From NCBI GenBank assembly GCA_036504995.1, contig DASXUG010000005.1, positions 186,001 to 250,000 of the forward strand: a stretch of 64,000 bases of DNA, in the 5' to 3' direction. The position numbers and the translations under genes were made by a program. Positions 60,711-64,000 of the stretch are shown piece by piece. The stretch comes from DASXUG01 sp036504995 (GTDB lineage: Bacteria > Pseudomonadota > Gammaproteobacteria > Burkholderiales > Methylophilaceae). The notes under the pieces are model-generated. The model did not search any database. It had not been told where the DNA came from and saw nothing but the letters and a program-made list of their open reading frames with translations. Numbering within the stretch: position 1 is the stretch's first letter; each line of letters opens with the position of its first letter.

Positions 60711-61310
60711 ATGAAAAATATACGCGTAAATTTAGGTCTAGTTTTTTTACTTCTGGGGATGCATTTCAGTTTAGCCAATGCTGAAGGCACCAGTAAAAAA
60801 ATCATCAAATGGGTGGATGAAAAAGGCGTGACGCATTATGGCGATGTACAACCAACGGAATATAACAATAAAAACTCCGTGCTCAACTCAAGAGGCATGG
60901 TGATTCAAAACCATGATGTCAAAACACAAACACCAGTAGACACGCCAGAACAGCAAGAGCAACAGCGTAAAGATAAAGCGCTACTAGCCTCTTACACCAC
61001 GCAGGAAGAAATTGATTTAGCCCTAGAACGTCATTTGCAGATGGATGAAATTACCACGCAAGGCTTACTCGTCAGAAAAACCTCGGTGCAAAAACAGTTA
61101 ACGGCGAATAAAAAAACGGCGGATGGCTTTGTCACTAGAAAAAAAGAGGTGCCTGCTGACCTTACTCAAGACATCAAAAGCAATGAAGCAGAAATTGTGC
61201 ATATAGACGCACAAATCAAGCAACAGCGAGAAAGTTCAGAGGCCTCAAAACAGCGCTTTGCTGCTGACAAACAACGCTTTATTGAGCTAAAATCAACCGC
61301 AGCAAAATAA
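60711..61310 (+). CDS. DUF4124 secreted protein with coiled coil
   Basis: 199-residue exported protein: signal peptide (LVFLLLGMHFSLANA), a short DUF4124 domain (KKIIKWVDEKGVTHYGDVQP, about residues 28-60), then a highly charged helical region of about 120 residues (KRKEVPADLTQDIKSNEAEIVHIDAQIKQQ...) that looks like a coiled coil. Function unknown. GGAG before the ATG; it starts 15 nt after pyrE and is convergent with gatB. Confidence 0.8.
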   Translation: MKNIRVNLGLVFLLLGMHFSLANAEGTSKKIIKWVDEKGVTHYGDVQPTEYNNKNSVLNSRGMVIQNHDVKTQTPVDTPEQQEQQRKDKALLASYTTQEEIDLALERHLQMDEITTQGLLVRKTSVQKQLTANKKTADGFVTRKKEVPADLTQDIKSNEAEIVHIDAQIKQQRESSEASKQRFAADKQRFIELKSTAAK

Positions 61311-61331
61311 AGCGCTGTAAATTATTGCCGC

Positions 61332-62780
61332 TTAGCTGGTCAGTTTCTTTTTGAGAATCTCATTTACTTGTGCTGGGTTGGCCTTGCCTTTTGAGGCTTT
61401 CATGGCCTGACCCACCAAGGCATTAAACGCCTTTTCTTTACCCGCTTTAAACTCTTCTACCATGGCGGCATTTGCGGCTAGCACTTCGTCAATAATCGCC
61501 TCAATCGCGCCAGAGTCTGAAACTTGTTTAAGACCTTTGGCTTCGATGATGGCATCGACTTCGCCTTCACCCGCCCACATCGCTTCAAACACTTGCTTAG
61601 CGGCGTTGTTGGAGATCGTGTTATCACCAATACGTTTTAGCAACTGTGCAAGCTGCTGCGCACTTAATGGCGACTCAACAATGGCTTTATCCTCTGCGTT
61701 TAACTTAGCAGAAACTGCACCCATCACCCAGTTAGCGGCTTGTTTAGCCTCTGCACCCGCATTCACCACGGCCACAAAATAATCAGCCAATGCCTTAGAT
61801 GATGTCAGCGCACTGGCATCATAACTTGAAAGTTGGTACTCGCTGACAAAGCGTGATTGCAGGGCCTGCGGCAACTCTGGCATATTGGCTTTTACGCGCT
61901 TTTTATCATCTTCGGTCACTTGCAACGGCAACAAATCTGGATCTGGGAAGTAGCGATAGTCGTTGGCTTCTTCTTTACTACGCATAGCGCGCGTTTGCCC
62001 TGTATCTGGGTTAAATAACACTGTCGCTTGCTGAATAGAACCGCCATCTTCCAGCGTTTCAATCTGCCATTGAGTTTCGTACTCAATGGCCTGCGTCATA
62101 AATTTAAATGAGTTGAGATTTTTAATCTCACGACGTGTGCCCAGTTTATCCGTCCCTTTTGGGCGCACAGAAACATTGACATCGCAGCGGAAGCTACCTT
62201 CTTGCATATTGCCATCACAAATGCCTATCCACTGCACCAGCTCGTGCAGTTTTTTAGCGTAGGCCACAGCCTCTGCCGCACTACGCATATCAGGCTCGGT
62301 CACAATTTCCAACAGTGGTGTACCGGCGCGATTTAAGTCGATACCGCTCATGCCCTCGACTGCTCCATGCACAGACTTACCTGCATCTTCTTCTAAGTGC
62401 GCGCGGGTGATGTTAATGACTTTTTCGTAGGCTTCTTTATTTTTGCTGGCAGGCACTTGTATCGTCAACTTGCCTTTGCCAACCACTGGTAACTCATATT
62501 GGCTAATTTGATAGCCTTTTGGTAAATCAGGGTAAAAATAGTTCTTACGCGCAAATACGCTACGGGGGGCAATTTCGGCATCCACTGCCAAACCAAATTT
62601 AATCGCACACTCCACCGCTTCTTTATTCAATACAGGCAACACACCTGGTAAAGCAATGCTTACTTCGCAAGCCTGTGTATTTGGCTCCGCGCCGTAAGTG
62701 GTTGAGGCACCACTAAATTGTTTAGTTTTAGTTTGTAGCTGGGTGTGAGTTTCCAGCCCGATGACAACTTCCCATTCCAT
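61332..62780 (-). CDS. gatB: Asp-tRNA(Asn)/Glu-tRNA(Gln) amidotransferase subunit GatB
   Basis: 482-residue tRNA-binding/kinase subunit of the GatCAB complex, which converts Glu-tRNA(Gln) and Asp-tRNA(Asn) by transamidation. MEWEVVIGLETHTQLQTKTKQFSG is the family start, so ATG 62780 (AAGGA upstream) was chosen over a longer frame. GMSGIDLNRAGTPLLEIVTEPDMRS, EGSFRCDVNVSVRPKG and the C-terminal YqeY-like domain (ending VNEILKKKL) are present. It overlaps the gatA stop by one nt. Confidence 0.96.
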   Translation of the reverse strand: MEWEVVIGLETHTQLQTKTKQFSGASTTYGAEPNTQACEVSIALPGVLPVLNKEAVECAIKFGLAVDAEIAPRSVFARKNYFYPDLPKGYQISQYELPVVGKGKLTIQVPASKNKEAYEKVINITRAHLEEDAGKSVHGAVEGMSGIDLNRAGTPLLEIVTEPDMRSAAEAVAYAKKLHELVQWIGICDGNMQEGSFRCDVNVSVRPKGTDKLGTRREIKNLNSFKFMTQAIEYETQWQIETLEDGGSIQQATVLFNPDTGQTRAMRSKEEANDYRYFPDPDLLPLQVTEDDKKRVKANMPELPQALQSRFVSEYQLSSYDASALTSSKALADYFVAVVNAGAEAKQAANWVMGAVSAKLNAEDKAIVESPLSAQQLAQLLKRIGDNTISNNAAKQVFEAMWAGEGEVDAIIEAKGLKQVSDSGAIEAIIDEVLAANAAMVEEFKAGKEKAFNALVGQAMKASKGKANPAQVNEILKKKLTS

Positions 62781-64000
62781 TATAAAGTTCCTTCTGGTGC
62801 TGCTAAGTTTGGCTTGTCTAAATTTGGATACTGAGCATGCCAATCGGTGACTTGTTGGTAGGCATGGCCGACCTCTAACATGCGTGCTTCATCAAAATAG
62901 TTACCAATAATTTGTAAACCCACTGGCAAGCCATTACTAAAGCCAGCGGGGATACTCATCCCTGGCAAGCCTGCCAAGTTGACGGCGATAGTGTAAATAT
63001 CCTGCAAATACATAGATACAGGATCATCGGCTTTTTCACCAATTTTAAAGGCTGTAGATGGTGCGGCTGGCCCCATAATGATGTCGCACTGTTTAAATGC
63101 CTCGGTAAAATCCTGAGCGATTAAACGGCGGATTTGTTGGGCTTTCAAGTAGTAAGCATCGTAATAACCTGCGCTCAATACATAAGTGCCGATTAAAATA
63201 CGGCGTTTCACTTCTGCACCAAACCCTTGTGCGCGACTCTTACAATACATATCCATTAAATCAGTATATTGATCCGCGCGATGACCATAGCGTACACCAT
63301 CGTAGCGCGATAAATTTGAACTGGCTTCAGCAGGCGCAATCACGTAGTAAACAGGGATAGAAAGTTTGGTGTTAGGTAGACTAATTTCCACCATCTCCGC
63401 GCCTAGTTTTTTGTATTCCTCTATCGCGGCGTTGACCACCGCGCCCACGCCAGCTTCTAAGCCATCAGCAAAATATTCTTTAGGTAAGCCTACTTTTAGA
63501 CCAGCTAGCGGCTTGTTCGGGCTAAGTTTATCCAAGCCACGAGTGTAATCTTCTTTTTCGCGTTGCAAGCTGGTGGAGTCGCGCTCGTCAAAGCCCGTCA
63601 TTACGTTCATCATCAAGGCCATATCTTCACAAGATTTAGCCATCGGACCTGCCTGATCAAGGCTGGAGGCAAAAGCAATCATGCCGTAACGTGAAACCAA
63701 GCCGTAAGTTGGTTTTAAGCCTGAAAGCCCACACAAAGAAGCAGGCTGGCGAATGGAGCCGCCGGTATCGGTCCCTGTTGCCGCGGCGCATAGGCGAGCA
63801 GCCACCGCAGCGGCCGAACCGCCAGAACTACCACCAGGCACACGGGCAGCATCCCAAGGGTTTTGTACTTTACCGAAGTAGCTGGTCTCATTGGAGGAGC
63901 CCATGGCAAATTCATCCATATTGGTTTTACCCAAATTAACCGCACCTGCGGCATTAAAGCGTTCAATCACATCAGCATCGTAGGGGCCAATAAAATTTTC
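62780..64000 (-). CDS. gatA: Amidotransferase subunit GatA, N-terminus beyond the window
   Basis: Amidase-signature subunit that hydrolyses glutamine and supplies ammonia to GatB. The frame is open to the right edge (ENFIGPYDADVIERF...), so the protein continues beyond 64000 and the GTG at 63970 is only internal. The Ser-cisSer-Lys core reads GKTNMDEFAMGSSNETSYFG, PGGSSGGSAAAVAARL and ATGTDTGGSIRQPAS. The stop shares a base with the gatB start. gatC would be expected upstream. Confidence 0.96.
   Translation of the reverse strand, partial: ENFIGPYDADVIERFNAAGAVNLGKTNMDEFAMGSSNETSYFGKVQNPWDAARVPGGSSGGSAAAVAARLCAAATGTDTGGSIRQPASLCGLSGLKPTYGLVSRYGMIAFASSLDQAGPMAKSCEDMALMMNVMTGFDERDSTSLQREKEDYTRGLDKLSPNKPLAGLKVGLPKEYFADGLEAGVGAVVNAAIEEYKKLGAEMVEISLPNTKLSIPVYYVIAPAEASSNLSRYDGVRYGHRADQYTDLMDMYCKSRAQGFGAEVKRRILIGTYVLSAGYYDAYYLKAQQIRRLIAQDFTEAFKQCDIIMGPAAPSTAFKIGEKADDPVSMYLQDIYTIAVNLAGLPGMSIPAGFSNGLPVGLQIIGNYFDEARMLEVGHAYQQVTDWHAQYPNLDKPNLAAPEGTL

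Noticed and set aside
1..64000. CRISPR arrays, insertion sequences, rRNA and prophage genes
   Set aside because: No regularly spaced direct repeats, transposase or phage structural gene was seen on either strand.

Overview
The window reads as chromosomal DNA of a methylotrophic betaproteobacterium, most likely Methylophilaceae (Methylotenera or a relative). This is inferred from a lanthanide-type methanol dehydrogenase (xoxF) beside a sigma-54 activator and a c-type cytochrome, from typical betaproteobacterial gene orders (rpe-gph-trpE, prfA-prmC, metX-metW), and from a split B12-dependent ribonucleotide reductase. No rRNA gene or marker fixes the species. Both window edges cut genes: cobD on the left and gatA on the right.

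Layout. 1-4.2 kb: late cobalamin synthesis (cobD on +; cobT-cobS-cobC on -) around a DMT permease. 4.2-5.4 kb: an 11-residue-repeat lipoprotein, a Kbp/LysM protein and tRNA-Phe. 5.6-12.7 kb, minus strand: hemB, then rpe-gph-[trp leader]-trpE-trpG-trpD-DUF3465-trpC. 12.9-17.4 kb, plus strand: hemA, prfA, a membrane protein, prmC with an in-frame palindromic insertion, and a MOSC protein. 17.4-19 kb: two small genes, a KTSC protein and a 473-bp palindromic element. 19-22 kb: split nrdJ with an NrdR box. 22.3-25.7 kb: waaA and a GGDEF-EAL protein. 26-33.4 kb, minus strand: DUF2147-TetR-adaptor-RND-Pcm-like-TolC. 33.6-36.1 kb: a small membrane protein, then a TPP riboswitch with thiC.

36.15-40.34 kb is a visibly A+T-rich accessory island. 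It holds a C5-cytosine DNA methyltransferase, a 723-residue protein with two GHKL ATPase domains, and a receiver-like protein ending in a HEPN-type RN-x3-H motif. The three genes are overlapping or closely packed. The island's right edge abuts a broken vapC toxin gene whose antitoxin survives. I infer an undescribed or poorly described phosphorelay-like defence module, and this is the best candidate for a new system in the window.

41-49.6 kb holds housekeeping and metabolic genes (acetolactate synthase-type enzyme, hemerythrin, HAD phosphatase, ABC exporter, gamma carbonic anhydrase, metXW). 49.7-54.1 kb is the methanol oxidation locus: a divergent sigma-54 activator, repeated TGAACA sites, a near-consensus -24/-12 promoter, xoxF and a cytochrome c. 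54.2-64 kb holds a TauE/SafE protein, an AmpG-like permease, DUF1223, a bufferin-type RiPP operon (bufA-bufB-bufC), xthA, pyrE, a DUF4124 protein, gatB and gatA.

Connections: the cobalamin genes can supply the coenzyme for NrdJ. The trp genes appear to be sensed through a Trp-rich leader peptide and thiC through thiamine pyrophosphate. xoxF appears to be switched by the adjacent sigma-54 activator. All functions are read from sequence motifs and family knowledge, with no database search.
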